This document shows positions 19,076 through 28,087 of a stretch of 64,000 bases of DNA, piece after piece. Made by a program: the position numbers and the translations under genes. Each line of letters begins with the position of its first letter. The first letter of the stretch is position 1. This DNA is from Variovorax sp. RA8. GTDB taxonomy: Bacteria > Pseudomonadota > Gammaproteobacteria > Burkholderiales > Burkholderiaceae_C. The stretch covers positions 4,394-68,393 of the forward strand of contig NZ_LR594665.1 in the NCBI RefSeq assembly GCF_901827175.1. Direction: 5' to 3'. A model generated the notes under the pieces. That model saw only the letters and a list, made by a program, of their open reading frames with translations, did not search any database and was not told the DNA's origin.

Positions 19076-19507
19076 TCAGTTGCCCACGAAGACAAGTTCG
19101 ACTTCCACGCGCTGGTTCTCAAGCCGGCCTTCTGGCGTCGAGTTGTCCGCGATGAAGTCTGCAGCAGATGCGAAGTTGACGACGATCTTCAACGGCGAAA
19201 CGCCGCGTGCGATGAGATAGGAGCGCGCCGACAGTGCCCGAGCAAGGGCCAGCGATTCATCCTGCGCGCTCGGCTTGAGTGTGCTGGTCCGTCCCTTGAT
19301 CGTCACCAGGTCGGCATCCTTCGCGTTGAGCAATTCCGCTTCCTGCCGTGCCGTGGGCCGGAAGGCCGTGCCGCCATGGGGGAACGACACGAAGACACCC
19401 GACAGGACCGGCCTGCCGTATTCGGTCATCGGCTGGGCCGATGCGCTTTGCGCGGCCACCAGGAAGGCAGCAGAGAGGGCCAGCAGGCACGGTTTGAACA
19501 TGAACAC
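19076..19507 (-). CDS. upf30.5: OmpA-like exported protein (Upf30.5 type)
   Basis: 143 residues. A signal peptide ends near ASAQ (about 25). The rest is an OmpA-family C-terminal domain ending NSTPEGRLENQRVEVELVF, the peptidoglycan-binding signature. It follows trbP in all IncP-1 backbones I recall. It is likely periplasmic or outer-membrane associated, and its role in mating is unproven. Confidence 0.78.
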   Translation of the reverse strand: MFMFKPCLLALSAAFLVAAQSASAQPMTEYGRPVLSGVFVSFPHGGTAFRPTARQEAELLNAKDADLVTIKGRTSTLKPSAQDESLALARALSARSYLIARGVSPLKIVVNFASAADFIADNSTPEGRLENQRVEVELVFVGN

Positions 19508-19514
19508 GCTCCAA

Positions 19515-20219
19515 TCAGAAAAAGAGGTAGCCGGCCTTGCTCATCGGGATTCGGATGAGCCAAAGCGCGATCAGGTGCAGGGGGTAGTAGGCGTAAAACG
19601 CCCACCGCAGCCGGGGCAGGCGCACATCGACGTGCGCAGCCGCGGCGACCACGGGGAGCGCCGCCAACGCCCAAAAATTGCCGTTGATGAACCACAGCGC
19701 GGCGCAGGACGCCAGCAGCAGCGCGAGCGCCGGCACCGATGGCTTCCTGCAGTACCACCAGACAGCCAGGCAGATCGAGAGCGCCGGCCACCAGTATTCG
19801 ACCGAGCTGCCGGCGACGAGGAACACGGCGGCAGCGGCAACCAGGCGCGGACGGCCTCCCTGGTCGATGAGGAAGAGCACGGCCGTTGCGGCCAGCAGCG
19901 TGAACATCACGTTCAGCGGCCACCAGCCGGCCCACAGGCCGCCCAAGGCGAGGAATGCAGGGGTGGCGGCAAGGCCGAAGAGGGCCAGGCGCTTCAAGGT
20001 GCGGCGATAGACGCCGCGCTGCAGCGTATCCGGCCGAGCCAGGTTGTACGCCAGGACAAAGCAGAAGATCGGCAGCGCCAGGCGACCCGCGTTGAACAGC
20101 AGCGGCACCGTGCCATTGAACAGGTACTTGTTGACGTGATCGCCGGTCATGAGCAGCAGCGCGAGCCACTTCAACGCTTCGACCGATCCATCAGCGACGA
20201 CCAGGCGCGGCAACCTCAC
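19515..20219 (-). CDS. trbP: TrbP, TraX-family membrane protein (pilin acetylase family)
   Basis: 234 residues from the GTG at 20219 (RP4 TrbP 235), with about eight hydrophobic helices. The conserved N-terminal KWLALLLMTGDHVNKYL and C-terminal YAYYPLHLIAL belong to the TraX acetyltransferase family. The GTG start overlaps the trbO stop (GTGA), a typical coupled junction. The longer frame upstream is discarded because it reads through trbO. Confidence 0.85.
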   Translation of the reverse strand: MRLPRLVVADGSVEALKWLALLLMTGDHVNKYLFNGTVPLLFNAGRLALPIFCFVLAYNLARPDTLQRGVYRRTLKRLALFGLAATPAFLALGGLWAGWWPLNVMFTLLAATAVLFLIDQGGRPRLVAAAAVFLVAGSSVEYWWPALSICLAVWWYCRKPSVPALALLLASCAALWFINGNFWALAALPVVAAAAHVDVRLPRLRWAFYAYYPLHLIALWLIRIPMSKAGYLFF

Positions 20220-20479
20220 TTGCGGCCACCTCGCCGGCTGTAGTGCTGGAGGGCGACGAAGGCGAGATACAGCACAGGCGCGAGCAGGATCAGCGCAATG
20301 GTCTTGCCGATCCATGCCGGCAGCGACCAGAGCACCAGGCCGAGCAGGAGCAGCGGTCCGAAGGCAAGCAGCAGTAAATCGCCCTGGCTCTTGGCCTGCG
20401 ACTCGGCCCAATCGCAATAGCTCTTGATGACACCGAAAAGGCCGAGGGTGTACCGCTTCATGAAGGCGTGAAAGTCCAT
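20216..20479 (-). CDS. trbO: TrbO, small membrane protein
   Basis: 87 residues with two hydrophobic helices (about 36-54 and 58-76) and a basic C-terminus. It lies between trbN and trbP. RP4 TrbO is a small non-essential protein in the same place. Confidence 0.75.
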   Translation of the reverse strand: MDFHAFMKRYTLGLFGVIKSYCDWAESQAKSQGDLLLLAFGPLLLLGLVLWSLPAWIGKTIALILLAPVLYLAFVALQHYSRRGGRK

Positions 20480-20504
20480 GTTTTTATCCGCTAAAAAAAC
20501 GGCC

Positions 20505-21110
20505 TCACTGGCCGTTGATGATGAGCTTTCGAGGCACGTAGCTGGCAGTGCTCCAAGGCCCTGCAGGCGCTGCCTGCGGGACCGCTGCAGGGGCCGGCTT
20601 CGATACCACTGGCGCGGTCTGAGCGACCGCTTGAACGGCTACCGGAGTCGAAGGGATTGCGCCGGGCTTTGTCACGTCGCGGGTGACGAACCGCGCATCG
20701 AGCCAGTCGGCCCACTTGACAGCCCTGCGCATCAAGTCGGCGCGATAGACCACGTTGAATTGGGGGGTGCGCGAGTGGTAGTTAGCCGCCCGCGTCCACA
20801 AGTCGCCCTTGTCCATGCGGATGTGTTGCCGCAGCCGCCAGGCCGCCAGGTCAAACGAGTAGCAGCCAGCCGCTGCCACGTCGTTTGCCGTAATGCCGTA
20901 CTTCGCCAGGTCGCCCAGGTACAGGGTGTTGAACTGCATCGGGCCCACGTCATGCGTGCCGTTCGTGTTCTTCACCCACTGGCCCGGCTTGCCGCCTTCT
21001 TTCTCCGCGACCGCAAGAACGATGTTCGCCGGCACTTCGTATTTGACGGCGGCCGAAATCGAGCAGATGACGCGCTCTTGAAGCTGGGGCGGGAGATCGA
21101 TGAAAGGCAT
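20505..21110 (-). CDS. trbN: TrbN, peptidoglycan lytic transglycosylase
   Basis: 201 residues. The lytic transglycosylase core begins at residue 1, with the likely catalytic Glu in ILAVAEKEGGKPGQW (about 36) and the GPMQFN motif near 56. The C-terminal 50 residues are Pro/Ala-rich linker. TrbN opens the cell wall locally for channel assembly. No clear signal peptide is seen at this start, so export may rely on the Trb channel itself. Confidence 0.88.
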   Translation of the reverse strand: MPFIDLPPQLQERVICSISAAVKYEVPANIVLAVAEKEGGKPGQWVKNTNGTHDVGPMQFNTLYLGDLAKYGITANDVAAAGCYSFDLAAWRLRQHIRMDKGDLWTRAANYHSRTPQFNVVYRADLMRRAVKWADWLDARFVTRDVTKPGAIPSTPVAVQAVAQTAPVVSKPAPAAVPQAAPAGPWSTASYVPRKLIINGQ

Positions 21111-21123
21111 GGTTCAGGCTCCC

Positions 21124-21717
21124 TTAGTTGCCACCGCCGCCCCAACTGGCGCGGCGGCGCTCTTCGTCTTCGGCCTTGATGCGGGCGTTGTATTCGGCCA
21201 GGGCGCGGTCATAGTCCCGCGCCTCGACCCAATACCCTCCCCGCTCAGGAATCCCCACATAGCGCGGCACCGTGCCCGAGAAGTCCGTGTAGGCGTGCGT
21301 CGTGTAGGCGGTGCAGTAGCTGGGCATCTGGTTGCTGACGTACACCATGCCATCGTCGGAACCCGTCCACGAACGCAGCACGGCATTCAGCGAAGCGGCA
21401 TCACACCGGCCGGCACCATTGGCCTGCGCATTGACCAGGGCCGACATTTGCGGCGTCTGATTGGCGACGGGGCAGAGGTTCAGGAAGTTGACGCGGCCCC
21501 GGATCGTGTCCGACAGCTTGCGGTACGAAATGCTGAAATAGCGGCGCAGCGAAGGCGTGCATTCGCTGGGCTGGGTGCCAGTGGCAAGGCACAAGATCGC
21601 TTCGCAGGCCAGGCGGGTATCGCCCGTGAGGATTTCCTGCGCGCTGGCAGTGGCTGGAATCGCACCGAAGGCGGCCACCGCAAGAGCGGCCGAGGCGATG
21701 AGGTTTTTGCGTTGCAT
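21124..21717 (-). CDS. trbM: TrbM, exported mating-pair formation accessory
   Basis: 197 residues with a signal peptide ending near ATASAQ (about 27) and about six cysteines in the mature part (ACEAILCLATG...SECTPSLRRYF). The CLATGTQPSECTPSLRRYF segment is the TrbM family hallmark. Its role in transfer is minor and undefined. Confidence 0.85.
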   Translation of the reverse strand: MQRKNLIASAALAVAAFGAIPATASAQEILTGDTRLACEAILCLATGTQPSECTPSLRRYFSISYRKLSDTIRGRVNFLNLCPVANQTPQMSALVNAQANGAGRCDAASLNAVLRSWTGSDDGMVYVSNQMPSYCTAYTTHAYTDFSGTVPRYVGIPERGGYWVEARDYDRALAEYNARIKAEDEERRRASWGGGGN

Positions 21718-21736
21718 GGTTGATGCTCCTTTGCAG

Positions 21737-23470
21737 TTACGAGGTTTTGGAATTGCGATTCATGAAGTCGGCCACTTCGGGCGCGACGGGGGTTTCTGCC
21801 TGGCCCTTGCCTGCAGACAGTTCGTTGTCGTTGAAGGCCGTGGCGGCCGTCGAGGCCTGCGCGGCGCTGCTGGGTGCCGGTGCGGGAGTGGACAGGTCTG
21901 CCGGCGCTGCCGCGTCCTGCGCCCTGATCGCGGCTGCGATCTTTCCGCCCGTGGTTTCGCTGATGCGATCAAGAGCCGACTCGCGCATGCTCGCGGCCTT
22001 GGCTTTCGCCACGTCCCAGGAGCCTTGCGCCAGGTTGCCCGCAGTGCCCGCAGCAATGGCCGCCGCACGGCCCAACATGCTGCCGGTGGAGCGTTGTTCG
22101 CCAGGTGCCAGGCCAGTGTCCTGCCCCCCTCCCTTGGCGTCAGAACCTGCGGCCTTGCCGCCTGCGTCGGCCTTCCCTTCGGCACCAGGTGCCGCGCCAC
22201 CGCCCGAGTCCTTGCCCTCGCCTGCCGGCGCGCTGCTCTTGCCGCCCGAGCTGCCGCCTTCGGAGGCACCACCACCGAAGCCACCGCCCGAGCCACTGGA
22301 GCCACTTGAGCCGCCGCCCGAGCTGCTGCCGGTGTCCATGCCCGCGAAGACGCTGCCACCGCCAGAGCTGCCGCCGCCAGGGCCTGCAGCGGCCATAGCG
22401 ACGCCGCCCATCGTGTCGCCCATGCCACCACCGCCGCCGCCCTCGCTGGATGCCGCAGACGCTTTGCTGTAGGCCGCCATGAGGGCTTGCGCGCCACCTG
22501 CCGCGCTGGCCGCGCCGGCTGCAATCGCAGCGCCGCCCGTGGCGATGGCCGCGCCGGCCACCGCCGCCGCACCCATCGCTGCGCCGGCACCAAAGCCACC
22601 GCCGAGGGCGTGCGTTCCGCCGCCCATCGCCAAGCCGCCAACCATCGCCGGCAGCTTGTTGACCAGGGCCAGCAGCACGACCGCGACGATCATCATCACG
22701 CCTAATTCCTTGAGGCTGATGCCGGCGCTCATGGCGTTGTAATACTGATCGACAAACGACTTGCCGATGCCGACGAGCAGAACCATCGTGAAGAGCTGCG
22801 CGGCGATGTTCAGGACGGTCTTGTAATAGTTGATCGCCATGTCCGAAGTCCACCGCGATCCACCGAAGCCGAGAAAGAAAACGCCGGCATAGGCCAATAT
22901 CCAGCCGCTCACCAGGAGCAGCAACATATTCACGCCGATCAACGCCAGGATGATGAGAATCGCCGCGCTGATGAGGATGCCGGCCGCGCTATCGACAGGC
23001 GACCACACCGAAGACTGATCGAGCACCTTAAAGAAAATGTCGAAACCAATATCAACGATCCCGGAGGGCGTCAGCGTCGAGCCGGTGCCGCTTGCACTGC
23101 CTGCGATGGTGCGCAGCGAACTCATGATGTCGGTGGCGAAATTCGGCCCGTTCGTGAGCAGCCACCAGAAGAAGCCGGTGAAGATGGTGAAGCGGATGAA
23201 CTCCGCATAGAACTCGCCAATATCGGCCTTGCGCAAGGCCATGAAGCCAAACGTCCACACCATCGAAATCACTGCGAGCGTCCAAAACAACCAGGTGGCC
23301 CGGGCCGTGATGAAGCCGGCCCAACCACTGGCGGCGGCCGAATAGCGGTTGAGGACGTTATCTAAGACGCCGGCATTGTCGATAGCCGCTTGCGCCTCAA
23401 TGGAAAAGAACGCCAGCCACAGCAAAACAAACAGCAGGCCGGCGTTCTTGAATACGGCTGGCATTCTCAT
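21737..23470 (-). CDS. trbL: TrbL, polytopic inner-membrane channel protein (VirB6 family)
   Basis: 577 residues from ATG 23470. A signal-like helix is followed by five or six membrane helices (to about residue 330). Then comes a long Gly/Ser/Ala-rich low-complexity tail (about 340-480) that explains its length over RP4 TrbL (528). TrbL is the VirB6-like translocation component. I chose the ATG that follows GTGAGG, because earlier in-frame starts lie inside trbK. Confidence 0.88.
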   Translation of the reverse strand: MRMPAVFKNAGLLFVLLWLAFFSIEAQAAIDNAGVLDNVLNRYSAAASGWAGFITARATWLFWTLAVISMVWTFGFMALRKADIGEFYAEFIRFTIFTGFFWWLLTNGPNFATDIMSSLRTIAGSASGTGSTLTPSGIVDIGFDIFFKVLDQSSVWSPVDSAAGILISAAILIILALIGVNMLLLLVSGWILAYAGVFFLGFGGSRWTSDMAINYYKTVLNIAAQLFTMVLLVGIGKSFVDQYYNAMSAGISLKELGVMMIVAVVLLALVNKLPAMVGGLAMGGGTHALGGGFGAGAAMGAAAVAGAAIATGGAAIAAGAASAAGGAQALMAAYSKASAASSEGGGGGGMGDTMGGVAMAAAGPGGGSSGGGSVFAGMDTGSSSGGGSSGSSGSGGGFGGGASEGGSSGGKSSAPAGEGKDSGGGAAPGAEGKADAGGKAAGSDAKGGGQDTGLAPGEQRSTGSMLGRAAAIAAGTAGNLAQGSWDVAKAKAASMRESALDRISETTGGKIAAAIRAQDAAAPADLSTPAPAPSSAAQASTAATAFNDNELSAGKGQAETPVAPEVADFMNRNSKTS

Positions 23471-23480
23471 AGTCACAACC

Positions 23481-23720
23481 TCACCATTCTTTCTTTTCGC
23501 TGGGTTTGAAACCGCCACCACGGCGCAGGCACAGCGACGAAAACGCTTGCTGCGCGCCCTTGTCTTCGATCTTGGCAACGCTCGCGGGCTTGCAGTTCTC
23601 ATCGTTGACTTCGGGCATGGCTTGCTTGGCCGGTTGTTCTGCAGGCTTTTCGCCGCAGCCGGCGACCAAGGCCGCCACGAGGGCGGCCAGGGCCAAGGTA
23701 AGAACCTTGTTGGTCTTCAT
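23481..23720 (-). CDS. trbK: TrbK, entry-exclusion lipoprotein
   Basis: 79 residues. The lipobox LVAGC at 18-22 follows a short signal helix. The mature part is small with two further cysteines (ENCKP, SLCLRR). In RP4, TrbK in the recipient envelope blocks entry of a like plasmid. The start MKTNKV 23720 is the one that places the signal peptide correctly. Confidence 0.9.
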   Translation of the reverse strand: MKTNKVLTLALAALVAALVAGCGEKPAEQPAKQAMPEVNDENCKPASVAKIEDKGAQQAFSSLCLRRGGGFKPSEKKEW

Positions 23721-23730
23721 CGAGCAGCCC

Positions 23731-24504
23731 TTACCAAGTGCGCGCAGGGCTAGCGCGGTACTCGCCCTTGCGCAAGTTTTCGGCAGCAGCGGCCTCTTGC
23801 GCCTCTTTGTCTGCAATCACCTGGTTGCGCGTGGCGACCGCGTTCTGTTGCGCGATCAACAGGCCGCGAATCTGCAGGAGCTGGTTTGCCTGGTTGCTGG
23901 CGAGCTGGTTTGCAAAGCCGATGGCCTGCATCTGGCCGGTGGCTCCCTGCGCGGAAGATTGCAGGCGTTGCAATTGGCGCGCATCGGATTCCATTGCGTC
24001 CTGCTGCTTGTCCAAGCCTTTGAACAGCGCATCGTTGGCCTTCTTCTGAGCTTCCGAATTCAGCTTGTTGGAAGCCTGTTTCATGGCGTCGAATTCAGCC
24101 TTCGTGCAACCGATGTTGAAGCATGGGGACGAGCGGTAATAGGACACGTCCTGGAACTTCGACAGGTAGCCGTCGAGGCTGCCCGCCTGGTTCTTGTAGT
24201 AGTTCAACGTGTCGATGGCCCCGCGAAGCTGGTTCATCGTGGACGTGGCCTGATCCCAGATATACGCGGCCGGTGCGACCGTGTTCTGGATCATGTTTTC
24301 GTACTGCTGGAGCTGGGTGCGGTACTGCTCAATTTGCTTGAGCGTCTGCGCAACGTTCTCCACTGCCGACATGACGGTTTGCGTCAGGTTCGCACCGTCG
24401 ATAACCGGGATGCCGGCCTGCGCCGGGGTCATCACGCCAGGGGCAGTAAGTGCAAAAACCAAAGCGACTTTAGCCGCTAAAACTTTCTTAGTGAGCATCT
24501 TCAT
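23731..24504 (-). CDS. trbJ: TrbJ, periplasmic VirB5-like pilus component
   Basis: 257 residues. A signal peptide ends near APGVMTPAQA (about 30). The rest is mostly helical, with ENVAQTLKQIEQYRTQLQQYENM. TrbJ is the minor pilin or adhesin of the IncP mating pilus. A KorB-type site overlaps the fourth to twelfth codons. Confidence 0.9.
   Translation of the reverse strand: MKMLTKKVLAAKVALVFALTAPGVMTPAQAGIPVIDGANLTQTVMSAVENVAQTLKQIEQYRTQLQQYENMIQNTVAPAAYIWDQATSTMNQLRGAIDTLNYYKNQAGSLDGYLSKFQDVSYYRSSPCFNIGCTKAEFDAMKQASNKLNSEAQKKANDALFKGLDKQQDAMESDARQLQRLQSSAQGATGQMQAIGFANQLASNQANQLLQIRGLLIAQQNAVATRNQVIADKEAQEAAAAENLRKGEYRASPARTW
24469..24481. promoter_or_regulatory. KorB operator at the start of trbJ
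   Basis: An exact TTTAGCCGCTAAA lies within the first codons of trbJ. IncP-1 plasmids are known to carry intragenic KorB sites in trb. Confidence 0.72.
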
Positions 24505-24522
24505 TTCGCTTTCTCCTTTGGG

Positions 24523-25917
24523 TTAGTAGTCGAACGCCTGGTACGGCTTGGAAAACGTCATGTCCTTGGTGACGATGACGTTAAAACGGTAGCCCGGACG
24601 AATTTCGAGGGTCGGGGCAATGTTCATGTTTTTGGAAATCAACTGAGCGGTGACAAGGCCGAGCTGCTGGCCCAACGCTTCGCTAAGTGCGCCGCTGGCC
24701 GTCTGCCGATTGCCGTTGTTCTGCTGGTCCTGGTTCTGGCTCATGGTGATACCCGCCGTCACGCCAGACATGAGGAATGCCGATGCGAACAGCCGGAAAT
24801 AGTGGTTGTTCACCTGGTCATTGAAGCCCGCATAACCGGCGCTGTCCGCACCAGGCATCGAACCAATATCCATTGCCTTGCCGTCCGGGAAGACGATGCG
24901 TTGCCAGGCAATCAGCACGCGGGATTGGCCGTATGCCACATCACTGGAGTACCGACCCACAAGGCGCGAGCCTTGAGGAATCAGCTTCCATTTGCCGGTG
25001 GGCGTGTCGAACACGTCCTGGCTCACCTGGGCCATGATCTGACCGGGCAAATCGGAGTTGATGCCTGAAATCAGCGTGGCGGGCACGACGAAACCGGCGC
25101 GCAGCTCATACGGCGAGCGTGGCGCTTCGGGCTTGGAATCGAGCTTCCAGCGGTCTTCCTGCCCGGAGTTGGCGAACTGCGAATAGTCCTTGCTCCCCGG
25201 CGAGCTGGAGCCGGCCGTTTGCAGGAGCCTAGGAGCCGCCGAAACGCCTCCCCCGGACATACCCCCTACCCCACCGGCTTGAAGCTGCTGCATGCGCGCT
25301 CTGTAGGCCGCCGTGGGGTCGTCGCGGGTCTGCGCGTCGATTTGCTGGCGCACGGCCGCCAGTCGGGCTAACGCTTCCTCGCGGGTGGCCGGCGCTGCGC
25401 CATCCGTCAGGCCGCCAGGCGTCGATCCCGAGCTGCGCGGAGCGATGCCCCGCACGCCCGTCTTTGCCTTGATGGCCTCTTCGAGCTGCTGCATCTTCGC
25501 CATGCGGACGCGCTGCATTTCGTCGTTGTTGACACGGTCATCCAGGCTTGCGCTGGTCGGTGGCGTCGGCGGCGCGTCCAGGTTGTCCGGGCGGGCAACG
25601 TCGATGGCCTGGCCTTGCGGCTGCGAGAGGTCGGGCACCGTGGGCGGTGCTGGCCGCTCGGCCTGAATGATCCCGTCCTTCTGGTTGCCGGCAATCTCGT
25701 TGGCGAACATGCTGGTGTTGCCAGCCTTTTCGTCCTTCGCACCGGCCGGCCGGTTCTGCTGGGCTGCGCGATCCGCAGCCACCAACACCATGACCAGCAG
25801 GAACACGCCCATCAGGCCGCCGATGATGTAGACCGGCAGATTGTTGACGCGGCGAACGCCGGTCTTCTTTGTCACTTCCCCAGGGGAAGCGTCAGGCGAC
25901 ATTTGGTCTTCGCTCAT
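24523..25917 (-). CDS. trbI: TrbI, VirB10-like channel protein
   Basis: 464 residues from ATG 25917 (GGAG upstream). A short cytoplasmic tail is followed by one membrane helix (about 31-52), a Pro-rich periplasmic linker, and the C-terminal VirB10 barrel-and-antenna domain (PYELRAGFVVPATLISGINSD...IPQGSRLVGRY...). It spans both membranes and links channel ATPases to the outer pore. It starts 6 bases after the trbH stop. Confidence 0.92.
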   Translation of the reverse strand: MSEDQMSPDASPGEVTKKTGVRRVNNLPVYIIGGLMGVFLLVMVLVAADRAAQQNRPAGAKDEKAGNTSMFANEIAGNQKDGIIQAERPAPPTVPDLSQPQGQAIDVARPDNLDAPPTPPTSASLDDRVNNDEMQRVRMAKMQQLEEAIKAKTGVRGIAPRSSGSTPGGLTDGAAPATREEALARLAAVRQQIDAQTRDDPTAAYRARMQQLQAGGVGGMSGGGVSAAPRLLQTAGSSSPGSKDYSQFANSGQEDRWKLDSKPEAPRSPYELRAGFVVPATLISGINSDLPGQIMAQVSQDVFDTPTGKWKLIPQGSRLVGRYSSDVAYGQSRVLIAWQRIVFPDGKAMDIGSMPGADSAGYAGFNDQVNNHYFRLFASAFLMSGVTAGITMSQNQDQQNNGNRQTASGALSEALGQQLGLVTAQLISKNMNIAPTLEIRPGYRFNVIVTKDMTFSKPYQAFDY

Positions 25918-25922
25918 GTGCG

Positions 25923-26390
25923 TTACTCCTTCCGAACCCACGCGCCGGCCGGGTACAGAGTGCCGTTCTGTGCAGCCGAGTAAGCGCGGGTCAATGACTG
26001 GTTGCCCACCAGCAGGGTCACGCGGTACAGGTTCGATTCAGCTTGATCGAGGATGTACCGCAGCGGTTTGCCAGCGGTCGCCGTGGCGTCCGTGGCCGCC
26101 GATGCGGCCGAGGCCGGCGCGGCTGGTTTGAACTCCAAGAGGGCGTAGCCCTTGGCGCGCAGCGACTCGACCAGCGAAGAGCCGAAGGCATCCGGCGTGG
26201 CGTGCTGCAGATCGAACCGCGTGCTTGCGGGCGGGTACACGGCAACGAGCTGCTTCGCGGCGTCATCAGCCATCGTTTGATTGAAGGCTGCAGGCGCGCT
26301 TTGCGTGAAGTTGCCGTAGGTGGATGGCGCAGTGGTGGCGCAGCCGGCCAGGCCGACCACGAGCAGCGCGAGGAAAGCGGTCTTGCGCAT
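25923..26390 (-). CDS. trbH: TrbH, outer-membrane lipoprotein
   Basis: 155 residues with lipobox VGLAGC (Cys17) and a mature Ala-rich domain. Placed between trbG and trbI, as in RP4. It is likely the lipoprotein partner that anchors TrbG in the outer membrane (VirB7-like role), though it is larger than VirB7. Confidence 0.87.
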   Translation of the reverse strand: MRKTAFLALLVVGLAGCATTAPSTYGNFTQSAPAAFNQTMADDAAKQLVAVYPPASTRFDLQHATPDAFGSSLVESLRAKGYALLEFKPAAPASAASAATDATATAGKPLRYILDQAESNLYRVTLLVGNQSLTRAYSAAQNGTLYPAGAWVRKE

Positions 26391-26392
26391 GG

Positions 26393-27298
26393 TTATTTCC
26401 CCCTGGTGATGGTCACGCGGTCTTGGCTGCTGCCGACGCCGGCAATCAGCACGGCCTTGTCGAAAACCGTGTCCACGATGTAGCGGTCACCCTGCACGCG
26501 GTAATTGACCATCACGGTTTCTTCATCCGTGAAAACGCCGCCATCCTTGCGAACGACTAGGAGCGTCGGCGCTTCCGTCTGCTGCATCGTGCTGGGCATT
26601 TGGATGATGGTTTTGGTCCCATCGTTGTAGACGCGCACGGGCTTCCAGGCGGCCGATCCCGACACGTCATAGGCAAAGTTCAGATCGCCCAGGTACTCGC
26701 CGGTTTGCGGGATCGTGCGCGACTGCTTTTCCTTCACTTCGCGGGTCTTGATGGCGTCCCACTTCGCCATTGCGTCTTCCGTGTAGGTGAACGCCACACG
26801 GGGCATGAACTCCGTGCGATGCGAGCGCAGCCGCAGGTGATACGTGCGCCGGTTCGTGGTGACGATCAGCGACGTTTCCAGGCCCACGTCCATCGGCTTG
26901 ATGATGAGGTGCTGCACTTCGGCCGGGCCGCTGCCCGTGATGGCCGGCTCGACCGTCCACCGGGCGGTGTCGCCCAGGTGGATCGAGTTGACCTGTTCAC
27001 CGGGCTGCAGCTCCACATCGCAGACCTGCAGCACTGCGCACACGATGCTGGGCTGCTGCGCACCGAACAGGAAGCGGATCGAGCCATCGGCGCCGGCCAC
27101 CGGCTTGATGCCCGTCGCGCTGTTGTCGCGCCACTTCTGAGCGATGGCGACGGCCGCTTTTTCCTGCGGCGTCAGCGTCGGGTTGTCTTTGGAGAAATAG
27201 AGGTCGGCCAGGTTCTTGTCAGCCGGGCCGGCCGGCCCTGCAGCGAGTGCGAATGCGGGCGCAGCGCCCAGGACCAAAGCGAGAAGATACTTGTTCAT
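26393..27298 (-). CDS. trbG: TrbG, VirB9-like outer pore protein
   Basis: 301 residues. A signal peptide (to about 19, FALAA) precedes the CagX/VirB9 domain: GDTARWTVEPAITG, MDVGLETSLIVTTNRRTYHLRLRS, and the C-terminal DGGVFTDEETVMVNYR. It forms the outer-membrane core complex with TrbH and TrbI. Confidence 0.92.
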   Translation of the reverse strand: MNKYLLALVLGAAPAFALAAGPAGPADKNLADLYFSKDNPTLTPQEKAAVAIAQKWRDNSATGIKPVAGADGSIRFLFGAQQPSIVCAVLQVCDVELQPGEQVNSIHLGDTARWTVEPAITGSGPAEVQHLIIKPMDVGLETSLIVTTNRRTYHLRLRSHRTEFMPRVAFTYTEDAMAKWDAIKTREVKEKQSRTIPQTGEYLGDLNFAYDVSGSAAWKPVRVYNDGTKTIIQMPSTMQQTEAPTLLVVRKDGGVFTDEETVMVNYRVQGDRYIVDTVFDKAVLIAGVGSSQDRVTITRGK

Positions 27299-27310
27299 GA
27301 GTGTTGCCCC

Positions 27311-28087
27311 TTAAAGCTGTTTCGACCAAGAGAAGTCACGGACGTAGATGCCAAGCGGGTTGTTGCGCACTTGCTCTTCCGTGGTGTTTGGAGTGGTGGC
27401 GACGGTGTAGACCGTGACTAAGGCCCGCATGCGGACCGGCAGGCCCTTCACGACGCCCTGCCGGTCGCGTGTCGTCTCCATCCAGTCCACTTGCCAGGTG
27501 TCGGGCGTCTGCGGGATCACCGAGAGAATTTCGGTGCTGACCGTTTCTTTCGCGGCGCGCTTGAACGGGCTGCTGTCCTCGCTGCCGTTCAACCATTCAT
27601 TGGTCTTGGCCGTGGCCGGATCGTTGGCCGAAAGCATCGAGTAGAGCCGGAACACGGCCTTGCGCTGCAAGGCCACGTCAGGCGTCACCAAGCGGGCATC
27701 GCTGACGAACGAGGCCACCGAGGCGTGCACCACGCGCTGATCGACTGCAGCGGCCCGCTGTGCCGGCGCGACGGCCACCGCCTGGCCGAGCTTGTCTACC
27801 TCGACCACGTAGGGCACGAACTTCGATTGACTGCCAATGTGGATCAACCCGCCCACGGCGGCCAGGACGATCAACAACGACAGAATGCCGACAACCTGCC
27901 AGGTCTGGCGCGACGAGACGACCGCGCCAACGTGTTCATTCCAGGTGCGGCGTGCCGCCAGGTACGGGTTTTCGACCTCGCCCCTGCGTCGGCCACCTTC
28001 CATCACCGAATCCGGTGCGCGCCGGGGATCAGCCGGCTGTGCGGGCTTCTTGAAAATCAAGCCCTTGATCGTGTCTGCAAAGCTCAT
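27311..28087 (-). CDS. trbF: TrbF, VirB8-like inner-membrane scaffold
   Basis: 258 residues with a cytoplasmic basic N-terminus, a single membrane helix (about 64-83) and a periplasmic VirB8 fold (YVVEVDKLGQAVAVAPA...QVDWMETTRDRQG...). It overlaps trbE by 4 bases (ATGA). Confidence 0.92.
   Translation of the reverse strand: MSFADTIKGLIFKKPAQPADPRRAPDSVMEGGRRRGEVENPYLAARRTWNEHVGAVVSSRQTWQVVGILSLLIVLAAVGGLIHIGSQSKFVPYVVEVDKLGQAVAVAPAQRAAAVDQRVVHASVASFVSDARLVTPDVALQRKAVFRLYSMLSANDPATAKTNEWLNGSEDSSPFKRAAKETVSTEILSVIPQTPDTWQVDWMETTRDRQGVVKGLPVRMRALVTVYTVATTPNTTEEQVRNNPLGIYVRDFSWSKQL

Noticed and set aside
20484..20498. KorB-like TTTATCCGCTAAAA before trbO
   Set aside because: One arm base wrong (TTTATC instead of TTTAGC). 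Possibly a decayed site, but not supported as functional.
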